NCBI RefSeq assembly: GCF_001949145.1
Contig: NW_019091356.1
Location: 4,741,729-4,805,728, forward strand
DNA length: 64,000 nt
Direction: 5' to 3'
From: Acanthaster planci
Lineage: Eukaryota > Echinodermata > Asteroidea > Valvatida > Acanthasteridae
Part shown: positions 46,297 through 58,433 of the stretch, in pieces
Layout of the letters: every line of letters starts with the position of its first letter
Numbering within the stretch: position 1 is the first letter of the stretch
Notes under the pieces: generated by a model
The model's database searches: none
The model's input: the letters and a program-made list of their open reading frames with translations, nothing else
What the model was told of the DNA's origin: nothing
Position numbers and translations under genes: made by a program

Positions 46297-49200
46297 ATGG
46301 CACCTTCAAAGAAAATTATACAAGTAGTGTTTTTGACATCAATGATGTGGTTTTCTGTGGACATCATGCTCCTGATCACCTACACCACATCACCTGAAAG
46401 TAACTTCAGTCTCAAACTGCCGTTTGGAAACGACCAGAAGAGGAACACTGGGCGAGAACGGAAGAGTGGACGGCAGGAATTTGATAAGATGGAGAGAAGG
46501 GATGACTGGAGTATGCCCCAGGTACAGAGCCATCAGCAAAGAGGGACTCAACGTCAGATACCAAGGGATAACCCCCGTGTAGGCATCCGTAACCGACATC
46601 AACTGGGGGAAAAACATGAAGAAAAAAATCCAGTCGTGAATTTTGAAAAAAAACACAACATCGTTGCCTTGAAAAATAATGACCACTTACAGCATAAAGC
46701 AGGAGAGCCTGGCGTGAGGAATCAACAAAAAGACACACAGAGTGTCGATCTGCAAGACGAACGCAATGTCGATCAAAACAGGGAACAGAAAATAGTACAA
46801 AAAGACTTGCCAGATGTAAACAATGACAAAAGACGGCAGTTGGAGGATATACGAAGGAAAAATTTCAATCAGAATCAAATACATAATGTCGAGCAAGGAG
46901 TCAACCTTAATGAGAAAGACGACCAGGTTTCAGACTCAGTATCTGAGGATCTCGAAAGCAAGCCTCGATCGATTATGAGGAAGGCATCAGTGAAGCTGGA
47001 ACCAAAATCGAAGGTATTCCGTTTCCAATTGCTTCAATCTTCGGTCACTTTACTGAGAAATTATAAACTAAAAAATTAATATCCATGGCAACTGATCACA
47101 TCCTTACAGTCCAGTATTCATCACACTAATGGTATGCAGTTATTCGCTCAAAATGAAGTCAAGTCGGAAAGACACTTAGCAATCAATAAAAGACTTTTTA
47201 AAACACTGCAAAATAGACTTAGATGTACATAGTGTATTTTTGATAGCCCTGAACATTTTATGTTAAGCCTTGGGGTGAAATATCACCATGTCCCTTGTGT
47301 CCACCAATCCCTTCCTCACAGCATACTTAATTTGTTCTAAATATATCTGAGACTAAAGTCCTTCCATCCTTGACTAGATGTTGCAGTATGTGTTATCTAC
47401 AGGAGCAGTAGCTCAGGGTTATTTTTACTTTACCCAACGGAAATCCTATGGGGAAATCAAGATATGTGTTCCGTTTGGGGTCAAGTTTTATACTATTTAA
47501 CAATTTAAGCCTTGTTAAATATGATGAATGATGCGGTAACAGGGAGCCCCCCCATCCCCTAAGGTTTCTTAGCTTATAAGAATCCTTTCATATTTTCAGA
47601 GGGGAACACGTGCGACAACCTAAATAGCTTATGCATCACGGGGGGGGGTCGTCCCTCGCCACATCGTGTTAGGTATCCCTTTTTATTAAGCAAAATGTTC
47701 AATAACATTTCTGAGCTAGCATAGCTCAGCCTTCCTTGGTGTTTCTTACGATGAGTATGGCCTTTTTAGAAGCCTAGATAAACCGTTATCAGCTGACAGC
47801 TTTGAATCTAATGAGCCCAGCGGTTATAAAATATGCGCTAGTAACCCCGAATGAACATAGACGCGACTCCAACAATCAGGATGATTGATAGTCCGCGAAT
47901 ACGTTTTTCTCGCTCAGAACGACACAGCACTTACTTGTGATCTAACAGTTAAGAGTAAACATTTCACTAACCCCGGCAAATAATTACTTTCAGGAGTGAA
48001 AGGTGGAGAATGTAGCGACATCCTTCATTCTTTCCTTGAGACAAACGTGTATCTCTTCATCTGTAAAGTTAAAATGTCACGAACATAAAAACCCATATTT
48101 TTTCGGTCTTTGTTGGTTCAGGGATCGCCCACGTATAATTATGTTCGTGACCTGGATGTGACCTCCAAGCCACGTGACCCCAATGGGCCGGGAGAGATGG
48201 GTAAAGGAGTAAAGACGGAAGTCAAAGATGCCAGCAAGGTCGCCTTGGGATTTAAACACGCCTCCTTTAATGAGTTTGTCAGTGATATGATTTCACTCGA
48301 AAGAGCATTACCAGAGAAACGACCGCCAATGTAAGTCACACGCTAATGTACTCCAATTCTTCAAATTGTCCTGACATTTATTTCACAGTCAGGAAACTAC
48401 AGCACCAGGTATGTTGCCCCACAGTGGCATGTGCTATTAAAAGAGGTACATGTACATACAGCAAAACATCAATCATTTTGATTCCTAGGTGTAAGAGGAA
48501 GAAGTACGTAGATGTTCTTCCAGAAACCAGCATTATTATCTGCTTCACTGAAGAGTCATGGTCAACATTGCTTCGTACAGTGCACAGCGTACTTAATCGA
48601 TCACCGCCTGAATTAGTCAAGGAGGTCATATTAGTCGATGACTACAGTCAGAGAGGTTGGTCGATTCAAAATAATCGATAATCATAAATTTGATTATGAA
48701 ACAGGGAAAGTCAGAAATTGTATTGAATGTTTGATGTTTAGTGGCGCGATAAGCACAATGAAGACTGAAATATTCAGTCAATAGTAGAGATTTCAACGAT
48801 CCGGTTTTGTACTTGCAAAATATCGACTCAAACAATTATTGAGATTCGGATATAAAGCAAATCATAAACCCGATATAAGCTGGACTTTTGCTAACCAAAG
48901 GTCTTGCCTTTACTCACACAAGATTTTAAAAAACGAATAATCGATTGAATATTGATGATTAATAATCAAAATTGGTATCGGATCGGAGCGAAGCGTAACG
49001 AATACAACTGAGTATCAACGGAGCATTAAAGTATGTAATCAATTGGTATGCTGTGAGTAAAAAGATCAGTTAAGTGGTATATTCCAACTTTACGCGACTA
49101 TGTTTCTCCCATTGCATCCCCCTAGATTATCTGAAACAGCCCCTGGATGAGTACATGACCCAATTTCCAAAAGTGAAGATTCTTCGGCTTGAGCAGCGAG

Positions 49201-52200
49201 AAGGGTTAATCCGCGCCAGACTACGTGGGGCAGAGATCGCTCAGGGAACTGTGCTAACATTCTTGGATTCACACGTCGAGTGCCACGTGGGATGGTTGGA
49301 ACCGTTACTCCAAAGGATTTGGGAAAACAGGACAAGAGTAGTTTGTCCTGCGTTAGATAGTATTGATGCTACCACGTTCAGGTAGGATGTATTGAATAAG
49401 TTTGTGATAGCACGCATTATTGTTAAAGATGTTATTTATGTCTTTGCCATTTCTTTGAATTCTTGACAACCAATTTCAGTGTGGATTTTATTTATTATGG
49501 TACTTAGCACACCGCTCTGTTGTATGGCTGCAATACTAAGGAAATAAAGCAAACACAGAACAGATTTTTAAATTTTTTTGCTCGAACGAGCATGGGGTGA
49601 CGTAATGTTAAGGGTTGCATTTGTTAGTCCGGAAAATAAAACGATTTTCTGTGCACATGATGCAGGTATGAAGGCTCTGGAAATATCATGGGAGCTTTTG
49701 AATGGGATCTACAATTCCACTGGGTCGGCCTTCCTCGTAGAGAACTCAAGAGACGACAAGACGAGTCTTATCCTATTCGGTATACCTTCATGTTCTTTCC
49801 TCCTGTAAGGAGCCAGTTCAGTATTTCAACGGCGCAAGCCCAAACTGAAGCGCGTCCGAGGTCATTCGGGGACAAGAGCACGTCCTCACGACAATCTGTC
49901 CTATCAGCACGGCCGTACGTCGCCTCACGCGCGCGATTTGTTCCCGAAAGACCTTACCTTTTACAGAACTGGCTCATTATCATTTTTAGTTACGGACCAC
50001 TGAGGAAGAATTCAGATCTTTATTATGCAGGTTGTTTTTAATTTATTAAAATTTATGTTTGCCCTAGAAAAATAGAGAATATTTAAACATATTCGGATTT
50101 GTGAATAATTGTTTGGCTTTCCTTTCTTTCAGAACGCCAGCGATAGCAGGTGGACTGTTCTCCATCGATCGTCAATGGTTTTATGAGCTAGGTTCATACG
50201 ATAAAGGAATGGATATATGGGGAGGAGAAAATATAGAGTTATCTCTCAGAGTACGTGAATTCATTCATTTACATTGTGATTTGGTTCTTACTATTCCCTA
50301 AAAATCCCCATTAGATTACATTTTGGAGAATCATTTTGCTACCATCCATTTTATTTCTTAGACTTGGATGTGCGGTGGTTCAATGGAGATTCTACCTTGT
50401 TCAAGAGTCGGTCATATATTCAGGAAATCACAACCTTATAAATTTCCAGACGGTAATGTAAAGTAAGTCAACTACGTTTAATCACACCGATGATAAAATG
50501 GGAAAAACGTTGATACTATTTTGTATTAAAATGTTTAGTGTTTGGATGTTTGTTTTATAACTCAATACAATTCTAACACTATTAATTTTTCTTCCCACTT
50601 TTCGCCAGAACTTTTCTGCGAAATACTCAACGTGTAGTTGAGGTTTGGTTAGATGATTTCAAACCTCTCTTTTACTCAATGAGACCGGAGTTGCATGCAC
50701 GACAGTATGGGGATGTCTCGGAGAGACTGGAGCTGAGAAAACGACTGAAGTGCAAAGATTTCAAGTGGTACTTGGATAATGTTTATCCAGAACTCGATGT
50801 ACCAGACATGGATGTGACGGCGAGAGGAGAGGTGATTTTTGAGCCAAACTAGATTACCGTTTAAGAAATTCAAAATAGTTGATAGTAAAATACCCATTTT
50901 GTGTGATCTTGTTAACATCTTCATATTGTTAAAAAAAATTTTTAACGAATAGTTTATTTAAATTGTGCTCTTTGCCGCCAGAGGTGGGATTGTGATTCTA
51001 ATGTACCCACTTTAGAATCCTTATCCCGTAAATGAGACTAGGCCTATATAGAAGGCGGTATTTCTGAATTTCATTTTCACTTAGTTTTTTTTGCGTCAAT
51101 AACCAAAATGCATTTAGTTATGCCCATGTGTCATGCAATTTTGTTCCAGATGAGAAATCTCGGCGTGGGTAAATGCTTAGACAGACAATCCAATGGACCA
51201 CTGGGCCTTTACCCATGCCACGGACAAGGTGGTCACCAGGTAAAAAGTCATTCAGTGATTCATTGATTATTTTAATAAATAATTCTGTTTCAGGCAAAAA
51301 TATTAACATGTATTCTTATGGGGCCAAGGGTTGTAACAGCACATACACGTGACCTTGGGTGCCTGGAGTCAATTCATGAAGTTAGGAAGAGGAAACGGCC
51401 AAAAGGCTTCGGGGGAGGTTTATTCTAGAAAAACAGGAAAGGGAAGACAGATGTGCCTTTCCTGGTCTCAAAGTATAGCTCGAATACCCTGGAGACCGGT
51501 AACTTCATTGTCGAAATCAATGTCTGTGATTGGCCGACATAATGAATATTCATAAAAGAATTGACATAGCAAAGCAAGGCAAATTATCTAAGTGTTAAGG
51601 AATAAACTAAACATTTGGGGGGATGTTACAGTCCATACCTATGACATGCTGAAAACAACTGCTGGTCATGGGCCCTTTACCAATACTCGATTTGGGCTCT
51701 GTCTCAGGCTTCGTTCCCAAAACCAATCCCCGTTTGTGGGCCTGAAGCGTTTAAATTAAATTGGATTACTGTAATTTCTGGCTCTCTTGCATCTTATTTG
51801 ATGTTTTGTGGCACTATTAAACTAATTACTGCGCTTACAGCTTCAAAGTCAGCTAGGGTTAGGTAAAGCAGATTTGAAGGAGTTTTTCTTTCTTCCACCC
51901 TTAGAGCTTCTCGCTCAGTAGGAAGGGCCACCTTCAATACGAGAGTAAATGTGCGTTACCATGGAAATCTACCGATAGAATGGGCCTTGGCAACTGCAGG
52001 GCTACTCGTGTCTTCAAATTTGAACACACAAAGGTATCGACATTTCTAAGAAATGCAAGTGACAAGATATATATGAATATATATGAATGGGGACTGTGGT
52101 GGTAGAAAGGTAAAAGGAGGAGATTGGAAGGTGTTGCTGACGAAAGCAAGAGATGATATTCCCTTTGGTGGTAATGATGATAACAATAGGCCTGACAGTA

Positions 52201-52812
52201 GCATGTGAAATAACATGTAATTAAACCCTTCTGTGTCAAGTCCCAAACATCAATTTTGTCAACTATGGTGGGCAAAAGTATGGCAGGCCGTAAGTACAAA
52301 AAACGAAAATAATTTAGAAAGCGTTAAAATTTCTTATGCAAATATGAAAACACTTAATAGTAAATACACTTGTTAAATGCTAAATGGAAATGCCTCCCTA
52401 TTGAAAACTGATGGCGCAAAAAGTACATTTTTAAGCTAAAAATTGTTGCCTATCAAGGGTAAAATTTCTGCAACTCCAGCCGTCCATACAAAATGACGGT
52501 CAATATTTGTAAAGAAAGGAAAAGTCTATATACGACAGATTAGAGTGGATGAAGGGTAAAAGACAAAAGTAATGATGATGTCACAGGTCACAATGGTGTC
52601 CAAAATAATGAGGGAAAAACTGTTAGGTAAGTCAAATTAATAATCACTGACTATCCTTCTTTACATTTTCTTTCCTTTGCTAGAATAACGCAATGGTGGA
52701 AGCCCACACGAGGAAATGCCTAAGCGTGTCACGTGATAAGAATTTTGTTATTTTACAACAGTGTGATGGTAGTCCAAAACAGCAATGGAAATGGAGCACG
52801 TATATACACTAG
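46297..52812 (+). CDS. Polypeptide N-acetylgalactosaminyltransferase (GALNT family)
   Basis: Golgi type II membrane glycosyltransferase that starts mucin-type O-glycans by adding GalNAc to Ser/Thr. Eleven exons join in phase to 750 aa: 46297-47013, 48122-48330, 48489-48655, 49126-49381, 49666-49779, 50133-50250, 50362-50462, 50609-50831, 51150-51239, 51905-52033 and 52684-52812. Exon 1 encodes a short cytosolic tail, a membrane anchor ([21 protein letters not shown]) and an unusually long, highly charged Asn/Gln/Lys-rich stalk of about 200 residues. Catalytic landmarks: [25 protein letters not shown], the DxH manganese motif in FLDSHVEC, the GalNAc-T motif [13 protein letters not shown] and [12 protein letters not shown]-terminal ricin-type lectin domain has [16 protein letters not shown] and [11 protein letters not shown]. 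It resembles the GALNT3/4/5/12 group, but the exact orthologue cannot be set by eye. Candidate AATAAA near 52952. Confidence 0.93.
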
Positions 52813-54016
52813 GAATATATAACAGAATATCTACAATGGAACGGGGCATGCATGTCGCGTTCAAAAGGAAGAAAGGAGATGGGGCATGTACATGCAACAT
52901 AGGAACTCCAAGCTCAATGGTAGAACAAGAAGAAAAATTACAACTGTGACAAATAAACCATCAAGTGGTTGATGTGAGGATACATGGATCATAGCCAAAG
53001 ATGAACTGGTAGATGTCTTTCAATTAAAAAAAAAGAAATGCTGGGAATTTAGGGTATTGCACTTGTGAAAATGGTCTCACTGTAGAACAATGACACAATA
53101 TAAGTTGACATTCCTGTTTTTCTTTTTTTTTTCTATACGGAAACTTTTAATATTTTGCTTACAGAGCTACAATTCAAATACATGTAGTAGTATTTTGGGC
53201 AGGGGTTTACTGCCTTAGATTGTCTAATTTAAGCTACTTAAGTTTTTATTTAAATTTACCGAATGAATAATTTCTCTTTCCGTGTTTAACACACTCTTTC
53301 GAGTAGTTGTTTTACGCAAACTGCAGGAGGGAATGTCATAAAATACTACCTTGCTAATACCAAATTCATTTTCAACTGTTTGTCTTTTTCGTGATACACC
53401 GAAAAGGTGCATCTATAAACAGCAGCTTTGTAATATTATCAGTCAAGGTGATAACTGAAATATCACTCGTTGATACAATATTTCTGATATCTAAACCAAA
53501 TGTCACTGTATGGTTCAAGTATTTTGCTAATATCATTCAGTTGAACGACCTCGGCTAGGCAATTAGATACCATGGGTAGTGACTATCACCAGTTCTGAAT
53601 ACTCTTAACGTCGTAGATTTTTTGCATTTCAAATGCACTGAATGCATAGAGTACACGTAGTTGTTCATGCATTAAATGAAAGTACCTCGTCAGTCGAAAT
53701 AAAATTTACGCCACGACAGCACCGCTTAAAATAATCATGCACCTGAGCAGTCAGGATCAATTTTGTTTTTAACCCAATAAACACATCACGCTTATAGGAA
53801 AATGTGAGTGAAAAACAAACAATAGTTTGGAAATCATTCACTTATTTGCAGCGACCAGGACGCTGAGCAGACTGGGTTGTCGATGTTCGGTCACCTTTTA
53901 AGGATCGTCAGTGTGTGTAAGGCAAGCAGGTTTGCGCGTTATTCGCTACTCCTAACCATTAAGATCAGTGTCAATCAGTTTTTGGATTTGGTGTGGCTTG
54001 GGTAAATCATCGGAAA
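52813..54016. other. Region between the GalNAc-transferase and SLC16-like genes
   Basis: 3' UTR of the upstream gene, then the promoter and 5' UTR of the next. No other structure recognised. Confidence 0.45.
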
Positions 54017-56802
54017 ATGTCCGAGATCGAGGAGTCTCAGAGCAGGACAGCCGGAAGTGACAGCGGAGCCGAGGTACGGCATAACCCCTCGGTGATCGAC
54101 GGTGGTTGGGGTTGGCTGGTCGTCCTTGGAGGATTCGCGACATTCATTCTGTGGAGTGGCCTCTTGAAAGGGTTGGGAGTGTTACTTTCTAGTGTGACGA
54201 CAGACCTGACACAGAATACAGGGCTGACTGGAGAAATGATCGCTATTCTTGCAGGCATTAGGAGCCTTGGAGGTAAACAATATTCCAAGAACTTCAAATT
54301 GAAATTAAATAGGGAAACACACGAATGGCTGATATAACAACCCGAAACTGCTCATGTCACTGGTTGATAGAATGTATAGGTGTGAGTAAGTTCCAGCTGA
54401 CGAACATAAAAAGACCATTTCTCATCCACTCTGATTGGTAGAGTTCACATCATCATTTGCTATGATTCTGATTCGAAAATTTAGTTGACAAAAAGTTTAA
54501 AATGGAACAAACGAAGATCCATCTTTTTTGTATCTTTGTGTTTTACTTGTTTGTTTGTTTGTTTGTTTGTTTGCTTGTTTGAGGTCCCTTTGCTGGACCA
54601 ATAGGTGACAAGTTTGGTTACAGACTGGTTGTCATGACAACGAGTTTCTCAGCCGCTCTTGGCATCATCTTTGCGGCCTTTACTCATACCACAATGCAGT
54701 TTCTGATATGTTTAGCCGTCATATCAGGCAATGCAAAATCTTCCCCATATTCATAATTAAGGTTTTGCTTTGGTTTTCTACTATACCAATTGTGTTATAT
54801 GATACAAAGAATCTAATAGATTTGAAACTATAAACAATATATACATTACTAACTAGACTAAAAAGCTGTGGTTCTCATAAAAGGGACCTTTCCCTGTCTT
54901 CACCAGAAAAACACTCTCCAGAATTAGATGTCAGGTGAACTGAATCCACAAGCAATTTTCGCCTTTGTGTGACATGGTACAAAGTACAGCCCACGTGGCT
55001 GGATTACAGCTAGTGTCAGATTTCATTTAGACGTTCTGTTTTCTTATGGGGATACAGATTAGAGATAGGATCTCTTCTAGAATTGTTGGTACAAGTCCCC
55101 AACAATGACAACAGTATAGCTGAATGGTGGGCTGCAATTCTGAAGATTGTGGGGGCTTTATAAGAAATGCAGTTGGTAAACCTTAGAGAGTGTAAATGCA
55201 ATCACTGTTCCCTCATAGAAATCTATCAGTTCTATCTTTTCAATTGCTGGACACACCGAGTCAATTATGCACTTACTCTTCGGAGTGTAGGGTGTTATTT
55301 TTTTATCCTCGGGCATTTTATTTTCGAATTGCTGAGCTTTTTCTCTAAGTAATCAGTCTATATAAGCAAACAAATCAAAAGTATACGGTATTCCGTATAC
55401 AATTCCTTCAAGAGACCTTTTTCATATTAATTTAATATTTCAAAGTCAAATTAGCTTTACTAGACGTCTACACACAAAAACCTAAGATTTTCAGCCACTT
55501 CTTTCATCAAATATAAGTTTGAGATCATTATTTTAGTTAACACAAGTTTTCACGCGTGGTTGTTTTTTCTGCATGACAGGAGTAAGTTTCTCTGCACCAA
55601 CTATCCTGACCAAGGCCATGATAGGCCGCTACTTTCATCATCGCTTTGCTCTGGCAATAGGTCTAGCTAGTGCAGGTGATTCACTGTCCATGGTCCTCAT
55701 AGCGCCTATGATGCAGGTTTTGCTAGACACCTACGGATGGAGGGGCGCTCTACTGATCCAAGGTGGTCTGTGTCTGCACCTTATTGCCGTAGGTGCGCTA
55801 CTCAGAGACCCCCCAATGTCAGAAGAAACTCAGTTGGGATATACATCCATCCCAAACGAGGATAAGATTGTGGAATCCTCAGAACAAACAGATCAAACTC
55901 CAGCAAGCTCCAAGTCCTTTCTGAAAACCTTCAACTTCTCCGTCTTGACCAAGTTGGTCTTCTGGGTGATTTGTCTGGTTATGACTGGGACATATTTGAT
56001 ATCTATCTTGTGGTACCTGTACTTTGTTCCTCACGCGGAGGCAAAGGGCTTCACTCCAGGACAGGCGGTGACGTTTGTCGCGGTAGCTGGTGTGGGACAA
56101 ATCGTCACCAAGATTGCCATGGGTAAACTCATCGACAAGGAGATGATAAGCAGCAGAGTAGGACTGGTACTTTGTATCACTACTTGTTCACTGACTCTTG
56201 TCATTGATCCACTGCTCCATACGTTCTGGCCCATGATGATTGTGACAACTATCTTCGGTAGCTCTTTCGGGATGGTGTTTTGCTTGGTGGATGTCTTTGC
56301 CAAGGAGATAGCTGGAAATGATGGACTTGCTAGTGCCTTGGGCTTCATTGATTTGATCGGTGGGATAAGCAGAATATTCTTGGGATTCGCACCCGGTGAG
56401 GCCCCCTCAAAAAGTAATACTGAAAAATAATACTGTTCCATATGACATTTGCAATTGCTCCTTCTTAAAAACACCCTTTTTTCGATATTTGTATCTAACA
56501 TAATTTCCCTTTTCCATGCCTAAGTATAACACGTGGACTGACACTATTTTCAGCAAAGGTCTTTCACAACATGACGTAAAGAAGTTAACTTATGATTCGG
56601 TTTGAGGCAGAAAAAACAGATGGGTACCTGTCATTGCTGATGTAACTGGATTGTTAATTAACAATACACTTGTTATATCTTCTTGATAGGTTGGATCTAT
56701 GAGAAGAGTGGAAGTTACGACACTGCATTTGTGTTTATCGGTGGGCTATATCTGACAACCCTCTTACCTCTCGTAACTGAATGGATCATAGACAAACGGT
56801 AA
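54017..56802 (+). CDS. Monocarboxylate-transporter-like carrier (SLC16 family, MFS)
   Basis: Plasma-membrane carrier of the major facilitator superfamily; SLC16 members move lactate, pyruvate, other monocarboxylates, amino acids or creatine. Four exons total 442 aa: 54017-54272, 54584-54727, 55580-56395 and 56690-56802. The start is ATG at 54017 (MSEIEESQSR). The family signature in the first membrane helix is present (DGGWGWLVVLGGF). The loop motif GDKFGYR lies between helices 2 and 3. A hydrophilic loop (about residues 200-235) divides the two six-helix halves, and the second half holds VLTKLVFWVICLVMTG and GFIDLIGGISRIFLG. The C-terminal cytosolic tail is very short (EWIIDKR). The second intron appears to start with GC rather than GT. 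Substrate cannot be told from sequence alone. AATAAA occurs 35 bases after the stop. Confidence 0.92.
54548..54580 (+). repeat. TTTG microsatellite next to a splice acceptor
   Basis: About seven TTTG/TTGT units run up to three bases before the AG of the exon starting at 54584, forming most of its pyrimidine-rich tract. Length changes here could alter splicing. Confidence 0.8.
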
Positions 56803-58433
56803 CAGTGTCCACATCCTCATCTGGGATATGTTGATGAATAAAAGTAAATAACCACCAACTCCAAGAGGAAAATATGGCATCGGAAAAATTATTTCAGTTG
56901 TTTCCGTCTTATCTAGAATGATTAAGTGATAGTATTAACTAAACCTTTTGTAGCCGTAAAACAACGATCCCGTATAAGTTGTTGGAAAGGGACCACAAAA
57001 ATGGCAAACACTTGTGTTGGTGTTACTTAATTGACTTTGAGGTTCACTGCCATTTTATTGTACATTGTTTCACCCAATCTATACAAAACAAGTTGTTTTG
57101 GAAAGCGTAGTAAATGACAACGTGCGCAATGTATGTCAATTTCCAGTGTTTAAGGTATGGTAATTTTGGGGTAAAACGCGTTATATTTTTGTAGCTTTTT
57201 CCTTTTACTTGCAAGAAATATTAACTGGAGGAAATATTTTCAGCAAAGAAAATTTTTTGAATAAACTGGTGCCCCTCAATCACATGAACGGTGGCTATCG
57301 TTTTGTCCAGAAAATCACTCCAATCGTAGTTATTCGTTTGAGAGTCAATGTTTGGCGTATTTCTTTATGGTAGAATTTAACATTCTGCATACTCGCCGGT
57401 CTGCCTTCTTTGTTTCAAATTTTAATTATCTTATGCCACAAGAAAGCATTGTTAAAAGAAAAACTAATGGTTTCTGTGATTAAGATAACTATTTAAGTAC
57501 AAATAGTTGAGTGTTTTACATTCTGTTGTGTGTGTCCAACTTATCCAATATAGCCCGCCCACTTGCCTTGATTGTCTGAGGTATAAGACCTACATAAAGC
57601 AAAGGATGGAGCAATATTTTTGCCTGCGTGCTGCTCTCAATATACAAAAAAAATCCATGATCCCTATATATCCCAAAATATGTACAGATTTTGAAGGGGC
57701 TGTTAATTCAATCACTTTAACACTTTCTAATACATGTATAATACATGTAGTAAAATTTAAGTATCTGACTTTATTAAAATACCCGAAATATCAATGAAGA
57801 AAAAGTCACAGTGTTCTAGATTGTCAATTGACTTTGTCAGATGCTGCAGGGTAGGATGTTTGGTGTAGATTATTCATATTAGTGAGTCATTGCGTCACAC
57901 ACATACAGGAAAACAAAGCCATTTGGCAGGATTAACTATTTACACAAATAACCTGTAACTCCAAACAGACATTTTACCGGTTACATGTACAGTACGTCAA
58001 AAAGTCCTCATTATATGCCTAGTTAATTGCATGTTCAGTACATATCAATTGAAAAAGTTTGCCGTTATCGCCTTCAAGGAAACTACCGGTGTTGATTTTT
58101 CATTTACTAGACATGGGTATAATAAGGCTAGAAGCAATTAAGCAGAGATGGATTTAAATTATACATCTTTGACAAATTTACCCGTTGAACCGAAGAATCT
58201 TCCAAAATAGAAAATGATATCAATATTTTTATTTGGTGACCAAACAAAACACTCAAATCGAAACCTTGCTTTATTGACGAATATTGTTTTACTTTCACTT
58301 ATTTACCCCTCATTCACCCCTCTGTCAACTCGCCAAGTTAAACAAGGTTAATAATGTTAATAATCTTCTGCCTAATTTTTACGGTATTGTTGGGATAGGA
58401 CATTTGCTGAGTGTAGGATGCCTGAAGCACCTT
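56803..58433. other. Convergent intergenic region
   Basis: Contains the 3' ends of the SLC16-like gene (plus) and the lipoxygenase gene (minus; candidate polyadenylation signal on the minus strand near 58270). No other feature recognised. Confidence 0.5.
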
